Source: Azospirillum picis (GTDB lineage Bacteria > Pseudomonadota > Alphaproteobacteria > Azospirillales > Azospirillaceae). From it: a DNA stretch of 64,000 nt. The translations under genes were made by a program, and so were the position numbers. Within the stretch, counting starts at the first letter, position 1; each line of letters opens with the position of its first letter. The stretch lies in contig NZ_JAGINO010000008.1 in assembly GCF_017876115.1 (NCBI RefSeq), forward strand, positions 62,001 to 126,000, written 5' to 3'. The notes beneath the pieces were generated by a model. The model ran no database searches and was not told the origin of the DNA. It saw nothing but the letters and a program-made list of their open reading frames with translations. Shown here piece after piece: positions 55,955-64,000 of this stretch.

Positions 55955-57193
55955 CTACTCCCGCCGCAGGTGCATCTTGCCCAGGCCGCCCAGCGCGTGG
56001 AAAAGCTGGCGGAACTGGGTGAGGAACTGGTCCCAGGTCACCTTCGCCGTCGGCTCGATCGCCGCATGCAGGGCGCCCAGGCTGGTCCTGCCGTCGATCC
56101 GCGCCAGGATCGGGCCGGCCAACCGCGGCATCGGCAGGGCCACCACGCTGCCCATCAGGTCGAATTCCAGGCTGCCGCCGGGGGGAAGGCCCTTGGCGAC
56201 CGTCGGGCCGTCGACGTCGCGCAGCACCGGAACGACCTCCGGGTCGTCCGGCCCGATGCGCGCGGCCTCCAGGTCGGCCGGGCGCAGCAGGTAGGCGATG
56301 TGCTTGGTGAAGGCGCCGGTGATGCGCTCGGTCCAGGCGGCGCGCTCCAGCCGGTCCATGCCTTCCAGCCGCTTCAGCAGCTTGGCATCCTTGATCCACA
56401 GCGACGGCTCGTAGCGCAGCGGGTCGATCAGCGACGCCACCGCCAAGCCGGCGCTGTCCGCCAGTTCGGCAAGCTGCGGCACGCTGTAGGGGCGGTCGCA
56501 ACTGTGCAGCAGCAGGTCGTAGAGGTTGGCGTCGGCCAGCCGGTGGTCGCTGATGTGCGGGTTGTTCAGCAGCCAGTTCGATGGCGGCAGCGCCTGGATC
56601 AGCCGGCGGGCCAGCGCCACCTTCTCGGCCGGCGGCAGCCCCTCGGTCATGCCGCGCAGCGCCTCCTGCATCGGATAGACGCCGGTGCGGCCGAGCGGGG
56701 CGTAGACCATGATGCCGATGCCGCCCCCGGGCGCCAGCGCCTCGGCCAGCGAGCGCAGGCCCGCCGACGGCTCGTCCAGATGGTGCAGCACGCCGCAGCA
56801 GTCGATGTAGTCGAACGGCCCGGCTTCCGCCGTTGCCTCATCCAATTCCAGCAGCGAGCCGCGGCGGAAGTCGATGTTGGTCAGGCCGCGCGCCTCGGCG
56901 CGCGCCTGCGCGACGGCGCGGCTGGCGTCGGACAGGTCGATGTAGGTGATGCGGCCGGGGTTGCCGGCGTCGGCCATCTGCTGCGCCAGCATGATGGCGC
57001 CGTCGCCGGTGCCGCCGCCGGCCACCAGCACGCGCAGCGGCCTGGCATGGTCGATCCGCCCGCCGAACACATGCTGGACCAACTCATCCAGGTGGCTGGG
57101 AGACCCGGTGATCAGGCGCTTCGACTCGTCGGCCGGATTGCGCGCGGGATAGGGATAGGCCTCGTACTGGGCGCGCAGGTCGTCGACACTCAT
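55955..57193 (-). CDS. Class I SAM-dependent methyltransferase, two-domain
   Basis: A 412-residue protein. The N-terminal half (about 50-190) is a class I methyltransferase: RVLVAGGGTGDGAIMLAQQM (SAM loop), YIDLSDASRAVAQARAEARG, FDYIDCCGVLHHLDEPSAGL and APGGGIGIMVYAPLGR. The start (RAQYEAYPYPARNPADE) is typical of a group often annotated only as methyltransferase. The C-terminal half (about 200-412) is an additional domain with a winged-helix-like end, of unknown role. The substrate is unknown. The ATG at 57193 was chosen by the core; no strong site. It is convergent with the aminotransferase gene. Confidence 0.78.
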   Translation of the reverse strand: MSVDDLRAQYEAYPYPARNPADESKRLITGSPSHLDELVQHVFGGRIDHARPLRVLVAGGGTGDGAIMLAQQMADAGNPGRITYIDLSDASRAVAQARAEARGLTNIDFRRGSLLELDEATAEAGPFDYIDCCGVLHHLDEPSAGLRSLAEALAPGGGIGIMVYAPLGRTGVYPMQEALRGMTEGLPPAEKVALARRLIQALPPSNWLLNNPHISDHRLADANLYDLLLHSCDRPYSVPQLAELADSAGLAVASLIDPLRYEPSLWIKDAKLLKRLEGMDRLERAAWTERITGAFTKHIAYLLRPADLEAARIGPDDPEVVPVLRDVDGPTVAKGLPPGGSLEFDLMGSVVALPMPRLAGPILARIDGRTSLGALHAAIEPTAKVTWDQFLTQFRQLFHALGGLGKMHLRRE

Positions 57194-57275
57194 CGGGCAA
57201 TGCTCTTGATAAGGCAGCGGAAGCGGACGCGGCGACCATAGCACCGCGCCCGCCCGATGACAGCCTTTCGCCGGC

Positions 57276-57773
57276 CTATCGCAGTGGAGCGGTGATCCGC
57301 GTCAGCCAGTCCGCCGGCGGCAGGCTCCGCGGATCGTTGAGATACTCCTCGCAACAGGGACGGCCGGGATCGGGCCGGTGGCCGCTGCCGGGGAACCAGG
57401 TGCCGTAGAGCCAGCGGTGGACGCCCTCCAGCTCCCTGTAGTCGCCCTGGTGGACCAGCACCGCGCAGGGTCCGCCGGGGACGTCGATGGTCTCGGCGTC
57501 GTCCTGCGGCGGTTCGGCGGGCTGTGGTTTGGCGGGCAACGGCACGGGAGTGGGGAGGACCAGGCCGGCGAAGGCGCGCAGATCCTCGGGCGCCACCAGA
57601 TTCGGGTTGCCGTAATAGACGCCGAAGCAGCGGGCGCCGGACCCGAGCAGGCCGCGCGGCGCTGCCCAGGCGGCCAGACGGTCGAAGGTGGCACCGATGC
57701 CGTGGTAGGGGCCGCGGTGTTCGAAGCCGGTCAGGCGGACATCCGGCCGTTCCCCGATGGTGACGTCGTGCAT
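57276..57773 (-). CDS. GyrI-like small-molecule-binding protein
   Basis: A 165-residue stand-alone effector-binding domain of the GyrI/SbmC type, as found at the end of AraC regulators. Markers are the strand VRLTGFEHRGPYHGIGATFD, WAAPRGLL, FGVYYGNPNLV and the Glu-Glu of PCCEEYLNDPRSLP, where CEEYLNDP is typical of the family. Such proteins bind small cationic molecules or protect DNA gyrase. GGGAGAGG precedes the ATG. It stands between the methyltransferase and the asparaginase gene on the same strand, 30 bases after the latter. Confidence 0.8.
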   Translation of the reverse strand: MHDVTIGERPDVRLTGFEHRGPYHGIGATFDRLAAWAAPRGLLGSGARCFGVYYGNPNLVAPEDLRAFAGLVLPTPVPLPAKPQPAEPPQDDAETIDVPGGPCAVLVHQGDYRELEGVHRWLYGTWFPGSGHRPDPGRPCCEEYLNDPRSLPPADWLTRITAPLR

Positions 57774-57803
57774 GTGACCTCTCCCGTGTTGCCTGGGGGG
57801 TGA

Positions 57804-58928
57804 TCAGCGCGGCCAGCCGGCCGCCGGCCGCAGCTCGCCGACGCGGGTGCCGGCGCGGTTCAGCAGCGGGACGGTCAGCAGGTCGGGCACGCGCGCCCAT
57901 TGGGCATCGCTCAGCGCACCGGTGGCGCGGATCAGCGCGGCCATCGCCACCTCGCGGGCGCGGGCGGCACCATCCTCGATCTTGAGCGCGATGCCGATGC
58001 CCTGGTCGGGGATGACGGCGCAGCCCACCCCCTCGGCCCCGCCCTTGACCAGCACGGCGCCCTCCGCCGCCTCCATCACCGCGGTGTCGAAGGTGCCGGT
58101 GCCGGCGATCAGGAAGGGGTGTCCGCCCCAGGCGCGGGCGATCCGCGTCACCGCTTCGGCCCGGGCGTCCGGCAGGTCGATCGGGTCAGCGATGCGGGCC
58201 ATGGCATAGGCGATGGCGCCCAGCGGGATGCCGATGGTGGGGATGGAGCAGCCGTCGATGCCCCAGGGGGCGCCGGACAGGTCCTGGCCGGTCATCTGTT
58301 CCAGCACGCCGAGGATGCGCTGCTGGACCGGATGCCCGTAGCGGACATAGCCCTTCAGCCGTTCGCCCTTGTGCATCGCCGTGGTCAGGAAGCCGGTGTG
58401 CTTGCCGGAGCAGTTGTTGTGGAAGGCGGTCGGCGCCTCGCCGCGGCGGAGCAGGTCGGCGGCGGTCTCCGGGTCGTAGGGGACCTGCGCCCCACACTCG
58501 TAGTCGCCTACCGACAGCCCGACCCGCTCGGCCCAGGCGCGCGCCAGCCCGGTGTGGCGCGCCTCACCGTTGTGGGAGGAGCAGGCGAGCGCCAGTTCCT
58601 CGTCGCCGAGGGCGAAGGCGTCGAGGGCGCCGGTCTCCACCAGCGGGATCGCCTGCAGCGACTTGATGGCGGAGCGGGCGTAGACCGGCGCCTCGATGTC
58701 GCCCCAGCGGGCCAGGACATGGCCGGCGGCGTCGACGATGCAGGCGCGGGCGCGGTGGATCGATTCGACCATGGTGCCGCGCGTCACCTCGACAGTGATC
58801 GGGCTGTCCGCCGGGCCGCCCAGATCGGCGCCGCCCTCACCCGGCCGGAGCTTGCCGCCGCCAGCCGGGTGGTGATGGCCGCCGCAGCAGGAGGAGTGGC
58901 CGTGGCTGTCTTGGTTATCCTGGCTCAT
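57804..58928 (-). CDS. L-asparaginase, Rhizobium etli type (asparaginase II family)
   Basis: A 374-residue protein of the asparaginase family known from Rhizobium etli, unrelated to the AnsA enzyme at 16066. It has YARSAIKSLQAIPLV, the serine-rich CSSHNGEARHTG, NNCSGKHTGFLTTAM, GIDGCSIPT and GTGTFDTAVME, which form the Ser-Lys active site and zinc site of that family. Unusually, before the core there is a His/Cys-rich leader (SCCGGHHHP), which may bind metal. The ATG at 58928 includes that leader; a shorter start cannot be excluded. It is divergent from the SpoU gene. Confidence 0.88.
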   Translation of the reverse strand: MSQDNQDSHGHSSCCGGHHHPAGGGKLRPGEGGADLGGPADSPITVEVTRGTMVESIHRARACIVDAAGHVLARWGDIEAPVYARSAIKSLQAIPLVETGALDAFALGDEELALACSSHNGEARHTGLARAWAERVGLSVGDYECGAQVPYDPETAADLLRRGEAPTAFHNNCSGKHTGFLTTAMHKGERLKGYVRYGHPVQQRILGVLEQMTGQDLSGAPWGIDGCSIPTIGIPLGAIAYAMARIADPIDLPDARAEAVTRIARAWGGHPFLIAGTGTFDTAVMEAAEGAVLVKGGAEGVGCAVIPDQGIGIALKIEDGAARAREVAMAALIRATGALSDAQWARVPDLLTVPLLNRAGTRVGELRPAAGWPR

Positions 58929-59031
58929 GGCGGCAAGCTTGCCTCGGACGGCCGGCGGCGGCAAGCTCCGGCCGGCGTTGCGCACCAACGGCCATCCTTA
59001 CCTTTACCTCTGTCCTACGGGTTCTTCGTCC

Positions 59032-59613
59032 ATGCGTGGTTATTTCGGCATCGGGGTGGAGCGGATCAGCAAGCCGGGCAATGTCGGCAACCTGATGCGC
59101 ACCGCCCACGCCTTCGGCGCCTCCTTCTTCTTCGCCATCGATCCGGAACCGGACCTGCGGGAGACCAGGCTGGTCGACACGTCGGGCGCCACGCTGCACC
59201 TGCCGCTCTACATCCACGACCGGGTCGCCGACATGTCCCTGCCGAAGGATTGCGCGCTGGTCGGCGTCGAGCTGACCGACGACGCGATCGAGCTGCCCAG
59301 CTTCCGCCATCCCTCCCGTGCAGCCTATGTGCTGGGGCCGGAACGCGAGAGCCTGTCGCCGGCGCTGCTGGAGCGCTGCGACTTCGTGGTGAAGATCCCG
59401 ATGTCCTTCTGCATCAATGTCGGGGTGGCCGGGGCGCTGGTGATGTACGACCGCATGATCTCGCTCGGCCGTTTCGCCGAGCGGCCGGTCCGCCCCGGCG
59501 GCCCGCTGGAGGCCCCGGCCCAGCACCGCCACGGCCGCCAGATCATGCGCAATGCCGAGCGCCGCCGACGCATCCGCGGCGTGCAGAAGCCGATGGACGA
59601 TGCGGACGAGTGA
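59032..59613 (+). CDS. SpoU-family RNA 2'-O-methyltransferase
   Basis: A 193-residue SPOUT methyltransferase with its trefoil-knot motifs: RISKPGNVGNLMRTAHAFGA (motif 1, about 11-30), AAYVLGPERESLSPALLERC (motif 2) and VKIPMSFCINVGVAGALVMY (motif 3). It adds a methyl group to a ribose of tRNA or rRNA; the target nucleotide is not known (TrmH-like proteins are longer). The tail is basic (HRHGRQIMRNAERRRRIRG). The ATG at 59032 has no strong site but fits the core. It is a single gene, divergent from asparaginase and convergent with the exonuclease-like gene. Confidence 0.85.
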   Translation: MRGYFGIGVERISKPGNVGNLMRTAHAFGASFFFAIDPEPDLRETRLVDTSGATLHLPLYIHDRVADMSLPKDCALVGVELTDDAIELPSFRHPSRAAYVLGPERESLSPALLERCDFVVKIPMSFCINVGVAGALVMYDRMISLGRFAERPVRPGGPLEAPAQHRHGRQIMRNAERRRRIRGVQKPMDDADE

Positions 59614-59651
59614 CGACGGCGGGTGACGGCGGCGGGTGACGGCCCGGTCCC

Positions 59652-60116
59652 CTACCGCCCGTCCTGCGTCAGCCGCAGCCACGCCATCGCCGCGGCCAGT
59701 GCGGTGCCGAAGGCGTCGTCGGCGCGGACGGGCAGGTCGAGGTCGCGGATCAGGCTGTCGAGCCGGAGGTCGACGGCCTGTTTCGACGCCGTGCGGATCT
59801 TGCGGGCGTAGTAGAGGGCGGACACCTCCACCCGCTCGTTGGCGAGCGGCCGGCCGTTCAGCCGCTCCGCCATGGCGGCGGAAAAGTCGAGGAAATAGCC
59901 GACCAGCGGCCGGTCGCCGATGAAGGCGCGCAGGAGGTCGCCGGCCTCGCCGAGGCCGCAGTCGCTGCCGGGATGGAGCCGCAGCGCGCTGCCGGTCAGG
60001 ATGCGGTTGCCGCGGATGCGGATGGCGGCGACGGCCAGCGGCTGGGCGACGGCCGGGTCGTAGCTGGTCGCCTCGCAATGGATCGCCACGCGCTCGCGGG
60101 AATCGGGGTTGGGCAT
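59652..60116 (-). CDS. Exonuclease-fold protein with degenerate active site
   Basis: A 154-residue protein with the outline of a DnaQ-like 3'-5' exonuclease: a strand VAIHCEATSYDP where active enzymes have D-x-E, RPLVGYFLDFSAAMAERLNG where they have the second Asp, and DDAFGTALAAAMAWLRL where they have H-x4-D. Several catalytic acidic residues are replaced (His, Ser, Thr), so catalysis looks lost; this is read by eye. GAGGCGG precedes the ATG. It follows the DUF294 gene after 28 bases, a pairing often seen near acetate symporters. It may be a regulatory partner. Confidence 0.68.
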   Translation of the reverse strand: MPNPDSRERVAIHCEATSYDPAVAQPLAVAAIRIRGNRILTGSALRLHPGSDCGLGEAGDLLRAFIGDRPLVGYFLDFSAAMAERLNGRPLANERVEVSALYYARKIRTASKQAVDLRLDSLIRDLDLPVRADDAFGTALAAAMAWLRLTQDGR

Positions 60117-60144
60117 CGCCGCCGCCTCAGTGGTTGCCGCCGCC

Positions 60145-62070
60145 TCAATGGTTCAGGCGGAAATGGTGGGCGATCAGCTCCTTGAAGCTCTTCACCAGGG
60201 CGAGGCAGTCCTTGAACTGGTCGCGGTCGAGCTTGCCGAGCCGGTCCGGGTGCACGAGGTTGTCGATGGCGAGCTCGCTCTCCTCCTCCGGCGCATCGAC
60301 CCGCGCCTTCAGGCGGATGGTCGACAGGATGGTGAAGGCCTCCGCCAGGTCGGCCGCCATCTTGCGGTCCAGCGCCCCGACCTCGGCGAGGAGCTGGATG
60401 CGCTCCACCGTGTTGGTCTCGGCCAGGTGGCGTTCCAGCGCCAGCGCGCGCACGCCGTGGACGATGGGGAAGATGCCGGCCTTCTTGATGTCCACCGGTT
60501 CGGCGCGGCGCCGCTCGAACAGGGCGGCGAACAGGCCGGACGGCGTGTCGAAGGACAGCGTCGGGCGGGCGAAGTGGCTGAAGAACATCTGGTTGTCCTG
60601 CAGCCGGCCCAGCAGGTAGCCCTTGGCCGCGGCCAGCAGCGACGGGTCGCCGGCCACCGGGGCGGCGTCGTAGAAGATGGCGAGGTTCATCTGCGCCGCC
60701 TCGTCCGGGCGGTGGATCCAGCCGAAGATGGCGTCCTTGTAGCCGGCCAGCGGCCGGGTCCAGTCCGGATTGGACAGCATGATGCCGCCGGGGCAGGGGG
60801 GATAGCCGAAGCTGATCAGGTGGCGGCTGAAGTCGGCGGCGATGCGCGGCAGCTCGGGGAAGTCGAAGCCGTCGCGCAGGATCAGGCCGTTGTCCTGGTC
60901 GGTCTTCAGCAACTGCTCGCCGCGTCCCTCGCTGCCCATGACGATCAGGCAGGAGTTGGCCAGCAGCTCCGGCGGGGCCAGCAGCTCGTACAGCTTGCGG
61001 AAGATGCGGCGGTTCAGCTCCGTCACCAGGTCGGCGATGAAGGAGACGCGGACGCCGGTGGCGTGCAGCGTGCGGATCAGCGCGACGATGGAGCGGCTGG
61101 CGCGGGCGAGATCCTCCGGGGCCGCCGCATGCTCCACCTGGACGCCGATGACCTGGGAGTGGTTGGACAGCACGGCCAGCAGGTCGCTCTGCCCGAGCAG
61201 GCCGACGATCGCGCCGTCCTCCGTCACCACGATGCGGCGGACGGCATGGCGGGTCATCAGCACCAGCGCGTTGAACAGCAGGTCGTCGCGGTCGAGCGCG
61301 AGCAGGTCGTAGCGGGCGAGCGGCCCCACCGGGGCGCCGGCCGGGTGGCCGTCCAGCACCACCCGGTCGCGCAGGTCGGTGCCGGTCAGGATGCCGGTGC
61401 GGCCGTCGCCGCCGCGGACCAGGACGCTGCCCGCCCGGTTGCGCCGCATCGCCTCGGCCGCCTCGCGCAGGCTGGCCGTGCCCTCGACGAACAGCGGCGG
61501 GTGCAGGTAGGCCTGGCGGATGCGCGCCATGGTCAGGGCCGCCATCTCGCGGTCCGACCGCTCCGCGGCGAGGTCCCGCATGCGCTGGGCGAAGTCGCCG
61601 AGGACGGCGGCGCCGAAGGCGGGGTTGTCGGCGGCCAGCGCCTCCAGGGCGGCACGGGGGATCAGGTGGCAGGCGCAGTCCTCCGCGGCGATGAAGCGCC
61701 GGATCCGGCCGGTCCCGCCCCCACCGGTGCCGCCCCCACCGGTGCTGCCAGCGCTTTCTCCCCTGCCGCCCCCCCGGCTGCTGCCGTAAAGCGCCTGCAG
61801 GCCGAAGCGGTCGCCGGGGCCGTGGACGGCCGCCACCTCGCCGCCGCGCCGCTCCTGCACCGAGCCGCGCAGCACGACGAACAGCGCGTCGACGGGCTCC
61901 TCGCGGCTGAGGATCGCCGTGTCTCGCGGATAGAGGCCGATGTCGAGGGCGTCGGCCAGCGCCTCGCGCTGTGCCGCCGTCAGCAGGTCGAAGGGGGCGC
62001 GGGCGAAGTCGAAGCCGGCGGGATCGGTGCCCTGGGAGGGCGGGGAGGGGGGCGGCGAGGCGTGCTGCAC
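60145..62070 (-). CDS. DUF294 nucleotidyltransferase-like protein with cyclic-nucleotide and CBS domains
   Basis: A 641-residue cytoplasmic sensor. In order: a cyclic-nucleotide-binding-like domain (about 25-165), with a Gly-rich insertion, two CBS domains (about 195-315; LTGTDLRDRVVLDG, GLLGQSDLLAVLS), then DUF294 with the nucleotidyltransferase signature MGSEGRGEQLLKTDQDNGLI (about 375-394) and the DUF294 C-terminal helical domain. It resembles GlnD-like uridylyltransferases and is expected to modify a partner. GTG at 62070 is chosen for its GGAG site 7 bases upstream; the in-frame TTG at 62115 lies in the T-tract of the actP terminator. It is downstream of actP on the same strand. Confidence 0.85.
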   Translation of the reverse strand: MQHASPPPSPPSQGTDPAGFDFARAPFDLLTAAQREALADALDIGLYPRDTAILSREEPVDALFVVLRGSVQERRGGEVAAVHGPGDRFGLQALYGSSRGGGRGESAGSTGGGGTGGGGTGRIRRFIAAEDCACHLIPRAALEALAADNPAFGAAVLGDFAQRMRDLAAERSDREMAALTMARIRQAYLHPPLFVEGTASLREAAEAMRRNRAGSVLVRGGDGRTGILTGTDLRDRVVLDGHPAGAPVGPLARYDLLALDRDDLLFNALVLMTRHAVRRIVVTEDGAIVGLLGQSDLLAVLSNHSQVIGVQVEHAAAPEDLARASRSIVALIRTLHATGVRVSFIADLVTELNRRIFRKLYELLAPPELLANSCLIVMGSEGRGEQLLKTDQDNGLILRDGFDFPELPRIAADFSRHLISFGYPPCPGGIMLSNPDWTRPLAGYKDAIFGWIHRPDEAAQMNLAIFYDAAPVAGDPSLLAAAKGYLLGRLQDNQMFFSHFARPTLSFDTPSGLFAALFERRRAEPVDIKKAGIFPIVHGVRALALERHLAETNTVERIQLLAEVGALDRKMAADLAEAFTILSTIRLKARVDAPEEESELAIDNLVHPDRLGKLDRDQFKDCLALVKSFKELIAHHFRLNH

Positions 62071-62113
62071 GGGCGGGCTCCGTCGCGGCGGGACTGGATG
62101 GAAGGCGGCGGGC

Positions 62114-62148
62114 AAAAAAAGACGCCCCCGGGACCGTGCCGGGGGCGT
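62114..62148 (-). terminator. Rho-independent terminator of actP
   Basis: On the minus strand ACGCCCCCGG (62148-62139) pairs with CCGGGGGCGT (62131-62122) around a 7-base loop, followed by C and seven T. It lies about 155 bases after the actP stop and just before the DUF294 gene, which must therefore use another promoter or read-through. Confidence 0.85.
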
Positions 62149-62304
62149 TTCCAGGATACACCCGACGGGCCGTGGCCCGGAAGCGGGTGCGACATTCGGC
62201 GTGGGAGCGGTTCCCGGCGGACGCCGGAGGGCGGTGCGAGGCGCCCCCCGGTCTTCCGTCCCGTCAAACGGGTCCCCCAGTAGGCCGACCTCAGTGGGCC
62301 GACC

Positions 62305-64000
62305 TCAGTGAGCCGACGCCCCCTCGGCACCCAGGCCGGTCTGCGACCGGACATACTGGTCCTCGAAGTCGCGGCGCTCCTTCTGGGCCTGCGCGCTGTT
62401 GTCGGTGATCGAGAAGAACCAGATGCCGACGAAGGCCAGGATGATCGAGAACACGCCCGGGTTGGCGTAGCCGATGATCGCCTCCGGGTGACCCAGCACG
62501 GCCTTCCACACGGTCGGGCCGAGGAGGATCATGACGCAGGCGGAGATCAGGCCGATCGAGCCGCCCAGCACCGCGCCGCGGGTGGTCATCTTGCCCCAGA
62601 ACATCGACATCAGCAGGACCGGGAAGTTGGTCGAGGCGGCGATGGCGAAGGCCAGACCCACCATGAAGGCGACGTTCTGGTTCTCGAAGGCGATGCCGAG
62701 AATGATCGAGACGATGCCGATGATGACCGTGGTGATCTTCGACACGCGGATCTCGTCCGCCTCGTTGGCACGGCCGCGGGCGAAGACCGAGGCGTAGAGG
62801 TCGTGGGACACCGCCGAGGCGCCGGCCAGCGTCAGGCCGGCGACCACCGCCAGGATGGTGGCGAAGGCGACGGCCGAGATGAAGCCGTAGAACAGGTCGC
62901 CGCCGACCGCGTGGGCGGTGTGGATGGCCGCCATGTTGGTGCCGCCGATGACCGAGGCGACGGCCGCCTTGACGCCTTCCGCCGGGGCGGCGGTCAGGAA
63001 GGGATAGGCACCGTTGGCGTCCTTGCCGAGGATCAGCACGATGGCGCCGAAGCCGATGATGAAGGTCAGGATGTAGAAGTAGCCGATGAAGCCGGTGGCG
63101 TAGAAGACCGACTTGCGGGCCTCCTTGGCGTCGGACACCGTGAAGAAGCGCATCAGGATGTGCGGCAGGCCGGCGGTGCCGAACATCAGGGTCAGGCCGA
63201 GCGAGATGGTGTCGACCGAGTCGGAGACGAAGGCGCCCGGCGACATGATGGCCACGCCCTTCGGATGGACGTCGACGGCGGCCTTGAACATCGCCTCGGG
63301 GCTGAAGCCGAACTTGGCCATGATCATGAAGGCCATGAAGGAGGCGCCCGACAGCAGCAGCACCGCCTTGATGATCTGCACCCAGGTGGTGGCCAGCATG
63401 CCGCCGAAGGTGACGTAGCCGATCATCAGGATGCCGACGACGACGACGGCGATCGCATAGTCGAGGCCGAACAGGAGCTGGATCAGCTTGCCGGCGCCGA
63501 CCATCTGGGCGATCAGGTAGAAGGTGACGGTGGCCAGCGAGCCGCAGGCGGACAGCGTGCGGATCGGCGTCTGCTGGAAGCGGTAGGAGGCGACGTCGGC
63601 GAAGGTGTACTTGCCGAGGTTGCGCAGCCGCTCGGCGATCAGGAACAGCACCAGCGGCCAGCCGACCAGGAAGCCGACCGAGTAGATCAGGCCGTCGAAG
63701 CCGTTGGCGTAGACCAGGCCGGCGATGCCGAGGAAGGAGGCCGCCGACATGTAGTCGCCGGCGATGGCCAAGCCGTTCTGGAAGCCGGTGATGCCGCCGC
63801 CGGCGGCGTAGAAGTCCTTGGCCGACTTGGTGCGCCGCGCCGCCCAGTAGGTGATGCCGAGCGTGAACAGCACGAACACCAGGAACATGACGATGGCGGA
63901 GTAGTTCGTCGCCTGCTTCTGCACCGCGCCGTCGACCGCCCCCGCGGCATGGACGGCGGCGGGAAGCAGCGTGCCGGCCGCGGCGGCCGAGGCGGCGACC
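62305..64000 (-). CDS. actP: Cation/acetate symporter ActP, N-terminus cut by window edge
   Basis: At least 565 residues of a sodium:solute symporter of the ActP group, which imports acetate and other short acids with a cation. The frame runs off the window end through a signal-peptide-like Ala-rich stretch ([21 protein letters not shown]), then [80 protein letters not shown] and the ending [20 protein letters not shown], closely following the E. coli protein. Thirteen membrane segments are expected. The true start lies beyond 64000. It heads the cluster with the DUF294 and exonuclease-like genes. Confidence 0.93.
   Translation of the reverse strand, partial: VAASAAAAGTLLPAAVHAAGAVDGAVQKQATNYSAIVMFLVFVLFTLGITYWAARRTKSAKDFYAAGGGITGFQNGLAIAGDYMSAASFLGIAGLVYANGFDGLIYSVGFLVGWPLVLFLIAERLRNLGKYTFADVASYRFQQTPIRTLSACGSLATVTFYLIAQMVGAGKLIQLLFGLDYAIAVVVVGILMIGYVTFGGMLATTWVQIIKAVLLLSGASFMAFMIMAKFGFSPEAMFKAAVDVHPKGVAIMSPGAFVSDSVDTISLGLTLMFGTAGLPHILMRFFTVSDAKEARKSVFYATGFIGYFYILTFIIGFGAIVLILGKDANGAYPFLTAAPAEGVKAAVASVIGGTNMAAIHTAHAVGGDLFYGFISAVAFATILAVVAGLTLAGASAVSHDLYASVFARGRANEADEIRVSKITTVIIGIVSIILGIAFENQNVAFMVGLAFAIAASTNFPVLLMSMFWGKMTTRGAVLGGSIGLISACVMILLGPTVWKAVLGHPEAIIGYANPGVFSIILAFVGIWFFSITDNSAQAQKERRDFEDQYVRSQTGLGAEGASAH

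Noticed and set aside
62113..62115. TTG start for the DUF294 protein
   Set aside because: The codon lies in the T-tract of a strong terminator and has no ribosome binding site; the GTG at 62070 has GGAG 7 bases upstream.

Overview
The window is GC-rich chromosomal DNA of an alphaproteobacterium, most likely Azospirillum or a close relative (Rhodospirillales). The main evidence is a 1515-residue GltB precursor with Cys37 after a 36-residue propeptide and a 482-residue GltD, which match the well-studied Azospirillum brasilense glutamate synthase subunits as I recall them. The alphaproteobacterial gene orders nrnC-kdsD-lptC-lptA-lptB-rpoN-hpf-ptsN and lysC/ptsP/prfA/prmC/DUF4167/clpB, and an NrnC-type nuclease, agree with this. 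No insertion sequence, prophage, CRISPR array or rRNA was seen; the only RNA gene found is a tRNA-Leu(CAG).

Layout. 0-4 kb: a cut-off gene, a small unknown, a short-chain dehydrogenase, a DUF1232 protein and a membrane histidine kinase. 4-11 kb: ubiE-ubiB (ubiquinone) facing rpmI-rplT and pheS-pheT, with good terminators and a near-consensus promoter. 11-16 kb: a lone receiver protein facing a LysR / SH3-protein / HD-GYP operon, with a LysR-type operator in front of a divergent 66-residue unknown. 16-26.8 kb: asparaginase, a PRC-barrel exported protein, gltD-gltB, uppP and an MFS transporter. 27-36 kb: an NDUFA9-like reductase, tRNA-Leu, nrnC, and the envelope/nitrogen block kdsD-lptCAB-rpoN-hpf-ptsN. 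36-54 kb: Uma2 nuclease, ubiG, lysC, a nitronate monooxygenase-like enzyme, ptsP, a RodZ-like protein, ispG, hemA, prfA, a DUF559 protein, prmC, DUF4167, MOSC and Nudix proteins, and clpB with a heat-shock type promoter. 54-64 kb: class III aminotransferase, methyltransferase, GyrI-like protein, a second asparaginase of a different family, a SpoU methylase, and an acetate-symporter cluster (actP, DUF294 protein, exonuclease-like protein).

How the genes work together. Nitrogen assimilation and control is a recurring theme: GOGAT, two asparaginases, sigma-54, and both the first (PtsP) and last (PtsN) enzymes of the nitrogen PTS. A second theme is envelope building: LPS core sugar (KdsD) and LPS export (LptCAB), undecaprenyl phosphate recycling (UppP) and cell shape (RodZ-like). 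A third is translation: L35/L20, PheST, RF1 and its methylase PrmC, HPF.

The most unusual item is a family of short palindromic repeats (core CCCTCTCCCGC / GCGGGGGAGGG) present at least seven times. One inverted pair brackets a DUF559 endonuclease-domain gene that sits antisense between prfA and prmC, as if gene plus repeats had been inserted as a unit. Another inverted pair lies between gltD and gltB, and three copies sit together after the aminotransferase gene. Other perfect inverted repeats that are not obvious terminators lie at 601-676, 3938-3953 and 26938-27036.
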